Assembly: GCF_042677205.1 (NCBI RefSeq)
Contig: NZ_JBHTIU010000031.1
Coordinates: 62,001 to 126,000, forward strand
Length of the DNA: 64,000 nucleotides
Direction: 5' to 3'
DNA from: Paenibacillus_L residui
GTDB taxonomy: Bacteria; Bacillota; Bacilli; Paenibacillales; NBRC-103111
The position numbers and the translations under genes were made by a program. Below the pieces are notes generated by a model. The model was not told the DNA's origin. It saw only the letters and a list, made by a program, of their open reading frames with translations, and did no database searches. Below are positions 15,974 through 24,256 of this stretch, in pieces (the first letter of the stretch is position 1; every line of letters begins with the position of its first letter).

Positions 15974-16582
15974 TTAAATTTCCGTCGGAAGGTGATGGAG
16001 ATACATATCTAGAGCATTCGAATGATTCATGAGAGCTTCCATAGTTCTATGATTTGGATGGACGTAGATGGTCGGATAATCGGCTTCCCCATAGTGGGCT
16101 CGCACCGGAAATGCCAACTTTTCCTCTTCAATGGAAAATTGGGCGTTAACTCCTTCCTTATTTCCCCGGGAATCCAGTCTGACCCATTTCTTATGGCTCG
16201 ACAAGTACACCGCATTCAAGGCGTGAATGCAATATCCGGACTCCGGCTCGTCCCCGATGGTCAGTCTTTGGTAGCAAAACCCTGCGGGAATGCCTAACGC
16301 GCGAAGAAAGGCGGCAAATAAATTCGATTTGGCATAACAAATTCCTTCTTTAAATATGAGAACCTCCGAAGCCTTCCGTGTAACCCGGGTGCTCTGAATA
16401 TCCCAGGAATGCGCTATTTCGTCACGCACATATTCAAACACCTCTTTCACCAGCTCCGGCTCATTCAGCGCCATTCTGCCCCACTTCCGGACCTGCTCTC
16501 TTATGACCAAGTGACCGAAATCGACTTCCTCCGTTTCCTGCAGATAATCCTCCTTGTTGGCCGATTCACATATTAATTCCAC
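15974..16582 (-). CDS. Transglutaminase-like cysteine peptidase-fold protein
   Basis: 202 residues with the transglutaminase-like triad: Cys in EGICYAKSNLFAAFLRALGIPAGFCYQ, His in CIHALNAVYL and Asp in WVRLDSRGN. The family includes proteases, transglutaminases and peptide N-glycanases; the substrate here is unknown. I choose GTG 16582, because GGAAGGAGG lies at the right distance and the ATG nine codons earlier reads through that site. It is a monocistronic leftward gene, 61 bases after the PhzF-like gene. Confidence 0.85.
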   Translation of the reverse strand: MELICESANKEDYLQETEEVDFGHLVIREQVRKWGRMALNEPELVKEVFEYVRDEIAHSWDIQSTRVTRKASEVLIFKEGICYAKSNLFAAFLRALGIPAGFCYQRLTIGDEPESGYCIHALNAVYLSSHKKWVRLDSRGNKEGVNAQFSIEEEKLAFPVRAHYGEADYPTIYVHPNHRTMEALMNHSNALDMYLHHLPTEI

Positions 16583-16643
16583 ACCTTTTCCTCCTTCCGG
16601 GGGCGGCATCCCTAACCCATCTCCCAGGCTTATACCAATTCAT

Positions 16644-17534
16644 TCACAAACTAACCCGGAACTCGTTCACCTTCACGACCGTTCCGGATATGTGTACATC
16701 CATTTGCCCCGGACCAGCCCTGCGCACTTCCACCTTCACTCTCCCATCCCTATTCATTTCCAGACCTTGTTCAACGGTGAAGGCGGCCTCCTGAAGCTCC
16801 GGCTCCATATAAGTTAAATAGTAGGCCCCCATAACTCCGGAGGCGGTCCCCGTAACGGGGTCTTCCACGGTTCCCGAATAGGGGGAAGAAAAATGTCTGG
16901 CATGCATCTTTGCATTCTGATCTATGGTCTCGAGGCAGAAGGGATGAAGCGAACATCGCGGATTCCCGGTGAGTATATCCGGAAATAATTCGTTCTTCGG
17001 GAGCATCCGCCTAAAGCTGCTCAAGCTTTTCACAGGGATTAACAACGTCCAGATGCCGGTGCTGCCATATACGATGGGGTTCCTGTCGTCCAGTTCTTCA
17101 ACGGATAAACCGATGGAGTGGGCCAGCCGCTCGATATCTCCGTTAAAGGAGCCGAATTGCGGGTTTGCCTGCTTCATTTTTATAGTGGTTACATTAATAT
17201 CATTAATGATTTCAATAGGTAAAATGCCGGCATTGGTCTCAATATTGATATTATTCGCCGAGTCAATCATTCCTCTTTCTTGCAGGCAGAACAGAGAGGC
17301 TATGGTAGCATGGCCGCATAGATTCATCTCGTGACCCGGAGTGAAAAATCTCAACCGGACATCTGCTTTATCAGATTTGAGAACAAAAGTCGTTTCATTA
17401 AAGCCGACCTTACGGGCAATATGCTGCATTTCATCCTCGCTTAATCCATTCGCATCCAGAACCACTCCCGCCGGATTGCCTTTGTTGGGGATCGAAGAAA
17501 AAGCATCGTAATGATAAACATTTACTTCCTTCAT
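16644..17534 (-). CDS. PhzF family isomerase/epimerase-like protein
   Basis: 296 residues with the PhzF fold: an N-terminal half VYHYDAFSSIPNKGNPAGVVLDA, the catalytic Glu in FNETTFVL, RFFTPGHEMNLCGHATIA, and later EDPVTGTASGVMGAYY. PhzF itself isomerises DHHA in phenazine synthesis. Most relatives, such as B. subtilis YfhB and YddE, have no known substrate, and no phenazine genes are near. The start is ATG 17534 (MKEVNVYH) with GAGGAGG nine bases before. Confidence 0.92.
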   Translation of the reverse strand: MKEVNVYHYDAFSSIPNKGNPAGVVLDANGLSEDEMQHIARKVGFNETTFVLKSDKADVRLRFFTPGHEMNLCGHATIASLFCLQERGMIDSANNINIETNAGILPIEIINDINVTTIKMKQANPQFGSFNGDIERLAHSIGLSVEELDDRNPIVYGSTGIWTLLIPVKSLSSFRRMLPKNELFPDILTGNPRCSLHPFCLETIDQNAKMHARHFSSPYSGTVEDPVTGTASGVMGAYYLTYMEPELQEAAFTVEQGLEMNRDGRVKVEVRRAGPGQMDVHISGTVVKVNEFRVSL

Positions 17535-17570
17535 GACAGGTCCTCCTCTTGTATTAAACATTATATATGG

Positions 17571-17652
17571 CAAAAAAGCCGGCGGAGCAACTGACCTTCC
17601 CCGGACCCTCCCGGATCGATGCTTCATCGATAGTCAATTTTCTCACGCCGGC
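17571..17652 (-). terminator. Terminator of the copper-amine-oxidase-domain gene
   Basis: On the minus strand GCCGGCG and CGCCGGC pair around a long loop and are followed by TTTTTT. It begins 15 bases after the stop at 17667. Confidence 0.6.
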
Positions 17653-17666
17653 ATCTTGGTAATATG

Positions 17667-18881
17667 TTATCGGACGATCAGCACGATCTGGGAATTCTGA
17701 TCCCAGAATACCTGCGCCCCCAATGCTTCACTGATAAACCTTACAGGGACCATAGTATGATTATTAATGATTTGGGGTGGAACGGCAAGGGTGATTTCTT
17801 GTCCATCTACATAAGCTATATCCGACCCGTTCTGCAGCTTAATCACTCTGCTCCCGCGGGTAACCGTCACCGACCGGGTTTCCTGCTCCCATTCCAGACC
17901 CGCCCCCATAGCCTCAGTAATGGCCCTTATCGGGACAACGACATTCCCCTCCAAATTGACGGGTGACTGCTCCATAGCCACCCCCTTACCGTTTACGGTG
18001 ACCAGCGTCCCTCTCTTTTCAATTTCCTGTTTGCCCGTCTCATCGTAATATTTCGCAGCCACCCTGGTGGCGTTAGAATCTTTAATCGTCATGCGATGAT
18101 TAAATAAACGGTTAGCTTCAATAAAGTCCGCAGCGGTCTGGATGGATAACTCCCTGCCATCGGCCGAATAGGGAGTTGCCCTGGCCGTAAGCTTCTGCGG
18201 CTGATCCCCGTTCTTGACTACGGAAGTAAAAACAAGCTGTCCGTCCTTCATGTAGGTCCCGGAATCAACCAAATAGGTTCGATCATCGGTCAGCACCGTA
18301 AATTTAACCTCGTCGATTTCGTGCACTGAATCCAGATGGATCTTAAAAATGGATACCCGATTCTCTACTACGTAATTTGAGGTCCCCCGCACTTCCACTA
18401 CCTTACCGTTTGCATTGTAGGCCGTAGCCACCACATTAATCAGTTGGGGCTTGCCTCCATTCTTGATAGCTGCGACGGCCTCCATCTGATCCCTCTTGGC
18501 CACCGTCGTTTCCTCCAGCACTTTATACGGCTCTGTAATGGAACCCAGTGCCCGGACATCCACTTTCTGAAGCTCCTCCCCATGCTCCATGGGCAGTTGA
18601 ATGGCCTTGGTCTGGCCGCCCGCTATAAAGTGGTCTTCCTTCTTTATTTCTATGATCTCCCCCTCTGCGTCGTACCCAACCACCAAGAGAGAGACATTCT
18701 CCTCGTACTTCACACGTACGTCGGCAGTCACCATCATTTTACCGTCCACTAGTTCATGCCCGGACTGCAGCAGTTCGACATTATTCGAGTTTGCGAAGGT
18801 TGCGGATGGAACCAGCAGGACCCAAACCGCCAACGCAAGCCATCCCCCGATTATAGAAAGCATACTTTTCGATACCCGCAT
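17667..18881 (-). CDS. Secreted protein with C-terminal copper amine oxidase N-domain
   Basis: 404 residues. A signal peptide (about 1-31, ending ATFANS) is followed by repeated beta-rich segments of about 90 residues with the theme TADVRVKYEENVSLLVVGYDAEG / TAYNANGKVVEV / TARATPYSADGRE. The last 110 residues are a copper amine oxidase N-terminal-like domain (VTVNGKGVAMEQSPVNLEGN, VVPIRAITEAMGAGLEWE, MVPVRFISEALGAQVFWD). Paenibacillus uses this domain as a stalk or wall-binding module, not as an oxidase. The start is ATG 18881, since AAGGAGG is 12 bases before it and lies inside the longer frame. Function unknown. Confidence 0.85.
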   Translation of the reverse strand: MRVSKSMLSIIGGWLALAVWVLLVPSATFANSNNVELLQSGHELVDGKMMVTADVRVKYEENVSLLVVGYDAEGEIIEIKKEDHFIAGGQTKAIQLPMEHGEELQKVDVRALGSITEPYKVLEETTVAKRDQMEAVAAIKNGGKPQLINVVATAYNANGKVVEVRGTSNYVVENRVSIFKIHLDSVHEIDEVKFTVLTDDRTYLVDSGTYMKDGQLVFTSVVKNGDQPQKLTARATPYSADGRELSIQTAADFIEANRLFNHRMTIKDSNATRVAAKYYDETGKQEIEKRGTLVTVNGKGVAMEQSPVNLEGNVVVPIRAITEAMGAGLEWEQETRSVTVTRGSRVIKLQNGSDIAYVDGQEITLAVPPQIINNHTMVPVRFISEALGAQVFWDQNSQIVLIVR

Positions 18882-18992
18882 TTTCCCATGTGTCCTCCTT
18901 GTTCCCATTCAATCGCTCATAGGGCATATGAGATTAAGTTATCGCAATTCATACAGGAAAGTAAATAGAAAGGAAATCCAATAAGAGCCATG

Positions 18993-19033
18993 AAAAAAGA
19001 GCCGGTTCCTTATCTTTCGACGGAAACGGCTCC
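18993..19033 (-). terminator. Terminator of the MarR gene
   Basis: The minus-strand stem GAGCCGTTTCC / GGAACCGGCTC (one mismatch) is followed by TTTTTT. Confidence 0.8.
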
Positions 19034-19107
19034 AATCCCTTTATTTGCATTATTCAAAGGCTAGATGAAATAGCTTATCCTTTTTCCGAACCAAGCATAT
19101 TTATCCC

Positions 19108-19563
19108 TTAGTCGATGCTTTGGCTGCCCAGCTGCAGGCCCAGCTTTTTTAACAGATGAATCATCTGCTCCTGTTCCTCTCTGTTCAGGCTGCTGAACAT
19201 GTCGTGAATGACGTTCCGATGTTTAGGGAAAATATCCTCCATTAAGAGCCGTCCCTCTTCCGTAATAGAAGCATAGGTGATGCGGCGGTCTTCCTTGCAC
19301 TGCTTTCGCGTCAGCAGTCCCTTCTTCTCCAATTGGTCAATGACGTAAGTCATGCTTCCGCTGGTCAGCAATATTTTCTTGCCGATATTTTGAATGGGCT
19401 GGTCTCCTTTATGAAATAGCAGCTCCAGAACAGCGAATTCCGTCGGGTTGAGGCCATAATTTTTGATATCCTCCTTAATCCGGTCCACCACCGCCCGGTT
19501 GGCCCGGGAAAAGACAACAAACAATTTTAAAGACAATTCATATTCTTGCTGAATGGGATCCAT
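19108..19563 (-). CDS. MarR family transcriptional regulator
   Basis: 151 residues with a winged helix: NPTEFAVLELLFHKGDQPIQ, KKILLTSGSMTYVIDQLEKKGLL (recognition helix), RKQCKEDRRITYASITEEGR (wing). The helices at both ends form the dimer interface. It resembles the MhqR/YkvE branch that senses quinones or electrophiles, but lacks an obvious conserved Cys pair, having one Cys in the wing. ATG 19563 is preferred; a TTG two codons earlier is also in frame. Its own promoter carries an inverted repeat, so autorepression is likely. Confidence 0.9.
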   Translation of the reverse strand: MDPIQQEYELSLKLFVVFSRANRAVVDRIKEDIKNYGLNPTEFAVLELLFHKGDQPIQNIGKKILLTSGSMTYVIDQLEKKGLLTRKQCKEDRRITYASITEEGRLLMEDIFPKHRNVIHDMFSSLNREEQEQMIHLLKKLGLQLGSQSID

Positions 19564-19603
19564 AATCAATACCTTCCTGTCCGTTATCTTGAATTAAGGG
19601 TAA

Positions 19604-19632
19604 TCTTAAGTCTACTCCTTGGCTCTTGTCAA
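19604..19632 (-). promoter_or_regulatory. Sigma-A promoter and candidate MarR operator
   Basis: On the minus strand perfect TTGACA, 17 bases, TTAAGA. The -10 box is part of an inverted repeat TTAAG-ATTACC-CTTAA (19594-19609). A repressor bound there would block RNA polymerase. The promoter is firmly visible; the operator is an inference. Confidence 0.65.
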
Positions 19633-19657
19633 GCTGTCCCGGGGATCCGGCCGCTCT

Positions 19658-21151
19658 TCAAAATAATGGGGACAGCAGTCGTGCCAAGATTTCCTTGAAT
19701 GAATGAAGACCAAACCGGCGGGCATAATGCTCGGGCCTCAGCTCCTTGCTATCCTTCAGATCTTGCAGGAAATCCCGCTCGAGCCTGTGAACCGTCGATC
19801 GATCGAATATGATCGCGTTTAGTTCAAAGTTTTTGTAGAAGCTGCGCAAATCCATATTGGCCGTTCCGACCGAGGCCAGCCGATCATCGACGAGGATGAC
19901 TTTCGCATGCATAAACCCTTTCTGATATTGATAGAACTTCACCCCTGCCCCAAGCAATTCTTTGGCATAGGATAAAGACGCCCAATAGACGATCCGGGTA
20001 TCCGGAATTCCGGGAAGGATGATTCTGACATCGACTCCGCTTAGAGCAGCGACCTTAAGCGCCTGAATGATACCGGCATTCGGAATAAAGTAAGGAGTGG
20101 CAATATAAATCCGTTCCTTGGCCCCCCCGATAGCTGCGAAAGTGACCGCCAGAATAGAATCTTCCTCCGCGTCCGGCCCGCCGCTGACAATTTGCACCCG
20201 CTGGCTCGATTCTGAGCTTTGCGGAGGAAAATACCGCTCGTCCTTAATCCGAATGCCGCTTACGTATTCCCAGTCCTTTAGAAATGTCCCCTGTAAAGAA
20301 AGGACTGCCTCTCCACTGATACGAAGATGCGTATCCCGCCAGAATCCAAGCTTCGGATTGCCGCCCAAATATTCATCTCCGATATTAATGCCCCCCAGGA
20401 AACCAACCTTGCCGTCCACTACAACAATCTTGCGATGATTCCGGTAGTTAATTCTTTTGTCAAGGAAAGCAATGAGTGCGGGAAGAAAGCATTTCGTCTC
20501 TACTCCGGCCGCCCGCAACTCCCCGAGGTAAGCCTCATCCAGTTCGTAGCTGCCGATTCCATCATAGATGACCCGCACCTCAATCCCCTGCCTCGCTTTC
20601 GCGATCAAGGCTTCCTTGAACCTTCGGCCAATCCCGTCGTTGCGAATGGTGTAATAGTCCAGATGGATATGATCTTCCGCCATTCCGATAGCTTCCAATA
20701 TCGCTTTATAAGCTTCTTCAGCATTAGTTAATACGGTGACTTCATTATGACAAGTCATTCCGGGCCCGGGAACCGACCACAGCAGCCTGTCCAATTGCTG
20801 ATCCCCTGCGGCGGCCGGTTTGCGGTTTGCAGTACCGCCATGCTCGAGGTAACAACCGTCCTTATCCTTTATGTTCCCTTCCAAGTTCCCCGCTGCCCCG
20901 GAGGCAGGCTCCTCGGTTCCTGTAATTCCTTCATAAGCTGCCGCCTCCAAGTGGCTGGTACCCCGGACGGGCAAATGGCGCCGGTGAGAGAATCGTCTGG
21001 AGATAAAATAATACATAATAAAGCCAACAATGGGGAAAATAAACAGAACCAGCAGCCATGCCACGGCTTTGGCCGGATGGCGGTACTCCAGACTCGCCAT
21101 GACGATGGCCTGGAGATAAATGACAAGCAGCAGAACGCCTAACCAAATCAC
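19658..21151 (-). CDS. cls: Cardiolipin synthase (phospholipase D family)
   Basis: 497 residues. Two N-terminal membrane segments (about 3-20 and 30-50, with an MIWLGVLLLVIYLQ start) are followed by two PLD half-sites: NYRNHRKIVVVDGKVGFLGGINIGDEYLG (HKD 1) and FMHAKVILVDDRLASVGTANMDLRSF (HKD 2). It also has HLDYYTIRNDGIG. It joins two phosphatidylglycerol molecules into cardiolipin at the membrane. A low-complexity stretch of about 45 residues (around 65-115) separates the membrane part from the catalytic core. It starts with GTG after GAGGTGAAGCT. It is divergent from the ger operon with at most 46 bases between starts. Confidence 0.93.
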   Translation of the reverse strand: MIWLGVLLLVIYLQAIVMASLEYRHPAKAVAWLLVLFIFPIVGFIMYYFISRRFSHRRHLPVRGTSHLEAAAYEGITGTEEPASGAAGNLEGNIKDKDGCYLEHGGTANRKPAAAGDQQLDRLLWSVPGPGMTCHNEVTVLTNAEEAYKAILEAIGMAEDHIHLDYYTIRNDGIGRRFKEALIAKARQGIEVRVIYDGIGSYELDEAYLGELRAAGVETKCFLPALIAFLDKRINYRNHRKIVVVDGKVGFLGGINIGDEYLGGNPKLGFWRDTHLRISGEAVLSLQGTFLKDWEYVSGIRIKDERYFPPQSSESSQRVQIVSGGPDAEEDSILAVTFAAIGGAKERIYIATPYFIPNAGIIQALKVAALSGVDVRIILPGIPDTRIVYWASLSYAKELLGAGVKFYQYQKGFMHAKVILVDDRLASVGTANMDLRSFYKNFELNAIIFDRSTVHRLERDFLQDLKDSKELRPEHYARRFGLHSFKEILARLLSPLF

Positions 21152-21179
21152 AGCTTCACCTCGACAACTAAGAAGTTTA

Positions 21180-22832
21180 ATGCTAGGTGGTTATCCAGTG
21201 TACCCAAAAAACCGTCAAAATAAAAAATCGCCCATAGAAGACATTCTCGATTATCATTTCCTCAACGACCTGAAAAAGAAGAGCATTCTCCCCTCTTTGG
21301 AAGAGAATAAAAGGTTAATGAAGGAGCTGTTCGTCGATTGCTCGGATGTGGTCATCCGTCCTTTTGTCATCGAGAAAAACATTCAAGCCCTTGCCGTCTT
21401 TGTCGACGGTCTGGTCATCTCCGATGTACTGGATGACGCTCTCCGGTCTCTAATGGTTATGGAGGGCAATGAGTCGGAAATCGAACGAATCGTCGCTACG
21501 ACGCTTCCGGTTTCACAGATTTCGACGGAAGACAATTACGGCGAGTTTCTGATCGCCGTTCTGGGCGGGGATACCGGAATCTTCGTAGAAGACAATGATC
21601 AAGCGATTCTGCTTGGTATCCGGGGGCCGGACACCCGGTCTGTCTCGGAACCAAACACCGAAATCACCATTCGCGGGCCGCGCGAAGGCTTCATCGAAAA
21701 CCTGCGGACGAATACGGCTCTCGTGCGGCGCAAGATCAAATCACCGCGGTTAAAAATGAAGCCCCTGGTGTTAGGACAGCATACCAATACGAACGTAATT
21801 GTCTCCTATATCGACGGATTAACGGACCCGGCATTGATCGATGAAGTCATGCAAAGGATGGAAAAAATCGATTTAGACGGCATACTGGAGTCCGGCTACA
21901 TCGAAGAAATGATCCAGGACAGCGCCTATTCTCCATTCCCGCAGATGCAGTATACGGAAAGGCCCGATGTGCTGGCCAGCGCCCTGCTGCAGGGAAGGAT
22001 AGCAATCATGGTGGACGGTACCCCCTTCGCCCTGATTCTTCCGACCATATTCATGCAGTTGATGCAGACGGCGGAGGATTATTACGAACGGTTCCAGATT
22101 TCAACCTTAATTCGCTGGCTCCGCTATTTATTTCTTTTTGCGTCGATGTTTACACCGGCACTATATGTTGCGATTACGACTTTTCATCCGGATATGATCC
22201 CGACCTCCCTGCTGCTCAGTATAGCCGCATCCCGAGAAGCCATTCCGTTTCCCGCGGTTGTCGAGGCCTTCATTATGGAGGTCATCTTCGAGGCCTTGAG
22301 GGAAGCCGGTGTCCGCCTGCCCAAATCGGTCGGTTCCGCCGTCGGTATCCTTGGGGCTATCGTGATCGGGCAGGCGGCGGTCGAAGCCGGAATCGTCTCC
22401 GCCCCTATGGTTATCGTAGTGTCGATTACGGGAATTGCATCGTTCACGATTCCTCAATTCAACGGGGCTATCGCTATCCGCATGCTGCGCTTTCCGATGC
22501 TGATTCTGGCCTCCATCTTCGGAATCTTCGGCATCCTGTTCGGCATAATGATCGTCCTCGGACATATGGCCAATTTGCGTTCCTTCGGCGTCCCCTACTT
22601 ATCTCCTTTAGGCCCGACCAAGTGGTCTGATCTCAAGGACGTTCTGATCCGTGCGCCGCAATGGGAGCTTACCACCCGTCCCAGCTTCGTAGGGGCTCAG
22701 GATCAAATCCGAATCGGCCAAGAATTGCCCGAGACTATTAAGCGGGATAATGGCTTAAAGGGGAAGAACATTTCGCACCCCCATCAGAAAAATGATCAGG
22801 AGGGAGCTTCCGATGATGATCCGAACCCTTAA
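21180..22832 (+). CDS. Spore germination receptor A subunit (GerA family)
   Basis: About 550 residues. The N-terminal soluble half holds VIRPFVIEKNIQALAVFVDGL, GDTGIFVEDNDQAI, the signature SEPNTEITIRGPREGFIENLRTNTALVRRKI, and VIVSYIDGLTDPALIDEV. The C-terminal half has about five membrane helices (FASMFTPALYVAITTFHPDMIPT, SVGSAVGILGAIVIGQAAVEAGIVSAPMVIVVSI). A, B and C subunits form the inner-membrane germinant receptor of spores. Start alternatives: ATG 21180 has a weak site; GTG 21198 has AGGTGG 7 bases before it. The germinant is unknown. Confidence 0.93.
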   Translation: MLGGYPVYPKNRQNKKSPIEDILDYHFLNDLKKKSILPSLEENKRLMKELFVDCSDVVIRPFVIEKNIQALAVFVDGLVISDVLDDALRSLMVMEGNESEIERIVATTLPVSQISTEDNYGEFLIAVLGGDTGIFVEDNDQAILLGIRGPDTRSVSEPNTEITIRGPREGFIENLRTNTALVRRKIKSPRLKMKPLVLGQHTNTNVIVSYIDGLTDPALIDEVMQRMEKIDLDGILESGYIEEMIQDSAYSPFPQMQYTERPDVLASALLQGRIAIMVDGTPFALILPTIFMQLMQTAEDYYERFQISTLIRWLRYLFLFASMFTPALYVAITTFHPDMIPTSLLLSIAASREAIPFPAVVEAFIMEVIFEALREAGVRLPKSVGSAVGILGAIVIGQAAVEAGIVSAPMVIVVSITGIASFTIPQFNGAIAIRMLRFPMLILASIFGIFGILFGIMIVLGHMANLRSFGVPYLSPLGPTKWSDLKDVLIRAPQWELTTRPSFVGAQDQIRIGQELPETIKRDNGLKGKNISHPHQKNDQEGASDDDPNP

Positions 22833-23994
22833 CCGGAGAAAGCTCCTGGCACTGGTCTTGTCTATATCTCTCCTGTTGACCGGTTGCTGGGACCGCATTG
22901 AAATTAATGATATTGCCATCGTACTGGCCATTGCGGTGGATAAGGAGAAGGATGGAAACATACGGGTGAGTCTAGAGATTCCGTTGGCTTCCCAATTAGG
23001 AGGCACTCAAGGCGGCGGGGGAGGCACGGGCGGTAGCGGCAGAGCCGACTATATCGATTCGGAAATTGCCCCTACTTTTGTTCAAGCTTATGCCCAGCTA
23101 CAGGACCGGATGTCACGCAGACTGAAATTCGGTCATTACCGGGTTCTCATTATAGGAGAAGAGATGGCGAGGAGCGGGATAGAGGACGTCTTCGATATCG
23201 TTGCCAGAAGACCGGAGAACCGGCTTTCCTCCTACATGATTGTGGCCAAGGGGACGGCAGAAAGCCTGATGAAATCCCAGCCCAAGCTGGAGAGGTTCTC
23301 CGGCGAAGCCATCCGGGAAATGGTTAAGCAGGGAGAAATCGTGCCGACTAACGTAAAGAATACCGCCATGTCCTTAAGCCATTATGGGAGCGATGCGGTC
23401 CTCCCATATATGGGAGTAAAGAAGCTGAAGGAAAAGGACAGCAAGGGAACCGAGGAAATTGAACTGCTCGGGTACGCCCAATTTCTGGAGGACCGAATGG
23501 TAGACGTGATGGCGCGGGAATCCGCCATGGGATTATCCTGGTTGAAAAACAACATTCGGCCGATCACCGTCGTCGTTAATTTGAACAAACCGGAGAACCT
23601 TATTTTTACCGTTATTCGTTCCAATGCCAAAATAGAGCCTATCGTGGAGCAGGACGGCCGTCTCCGATTCGATATCCGTATAGATGCCAGGTTGCGATTG
23701 AACGAGAATAAATCGAAGGAAGATTTGACGAACCGGCTGGTCATGGAGAAGGTGAAGAAACACGCTGCCGACAATATACGGCTTCAGGTGATGGATACGA
23801 TCCGGTTAATTCAGAAATCGGGGGCGGATTCCGCGGAACTCGGATTGAAGCTGTTCCGCAAAGATCCGATAACATGGAAAAAGCTAGAGCCGAATTGGAG
23901 AGAATTACTTAAGGAAGCGGAGTTTGACGTCAAAGTGAAGGCGGACATCAGCGAGTTCGGATTGATCTCCGAAAATATTGTGAGAGGAGGGTAA
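22813..23994 (+). CDS. Spore germination receptor C subunit (Ger(x)C lipoprotein)
   Basis: About 393 residues. The lipoprotein signal ends LLLTGC, then WDRIEINDIAIVLAIAVDKE, the common start of Ger(x)C proteins. A Gly-rich loop near residue 70 is followed by the three-domain C subunit body (LKFGHYRVLIIGEEMARSGIEDVFDIVARRPENRLSSYMIVAKGTA). AGGAGGG is 9 bases before ATG 22813, and a second ATG follows at once. The start overlaps the A-subunit gene by 20 bases, so the two are translationally linked. Confidence 0.93.
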   Translation: MMIRTLNRRKLLALVLSISLLLTGCWDRIEINDIAIVLAIAVDKEKDGNIRVSLEIPLASQLGGTQGGGGGTGGSGRADYIDSEIAPTFVQAYAQLQDRMSRRLKFGHYRVLIIGEEMARSGIEDVFDIVARRPENRLSSYMIVAKGTAESLMKSQPKLERFSGEAIREMVKQGEIVPTNVKNTAMSLSHYGSDAVLPYMGVKKLKEKDSKGTEEIELLGYAQFLEDRMVDVMARESAMGLSWLKNNIRPITVVVNLNKPENLIFTVIRSNAKIEPIVEQDGRLRFDIRIDARLRLNENKSKEDLTNRLVMEKVKKHAADNIRLQVMDTIRLIQKSGADSAELGLKLFRKDPITWKKLEPNWRELLKEAEFDVKVKADISEFGLISENIVRGG

Positions 23995-23998
23995 ATCT

Positions 23999-24256
23999 AT
24001 GGATCCGATTTTTCAAGTTTTGTTCATAATCGGTTTTCTGATTTGGATCGCCATCGATTTCCGTAAAATCAAACAATCAAAATCGAAATCAATGATGGCT
24101 ATATTCGTTACCATAAATACGCTAACCCTTCTGCTGTTCTTCGCCTTATTTATGCAGTATAGACCTCCTACTCCCGTATCGCTAATGAACAATACGGTAT
24201 ATTATTGGGTCAAAGCCTGGACAGGAGGAATTTACTATGTCACGTCAGGTCATTAG
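23999..24256 (+). CDS. Small two-helix membrane protein of the ger operon (D-type subunit)
   Basis: 85 residues with two membrane segments (about 5-22 and 32-50), a basic loop (RKIKQSKSKS) between, and a short tail. GAGAGGAGG lies before the ATG, and the gene overlaps the B-subunit gene by 20 bases. Small two-helix proteins like this are known in some ger operons as D subunits that modulate receptor activity. This one lies between C and B. The call rests on size, topology and place. Confidence 0.8.
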   Translation: MDPIFQVLFIIGFLIWIAIDFRKIKQSKSKSMMAIFVTINTLTLLLFFALFMQYRPPTPVSLMNNTVYYWVKAWTGGIYYVTSGH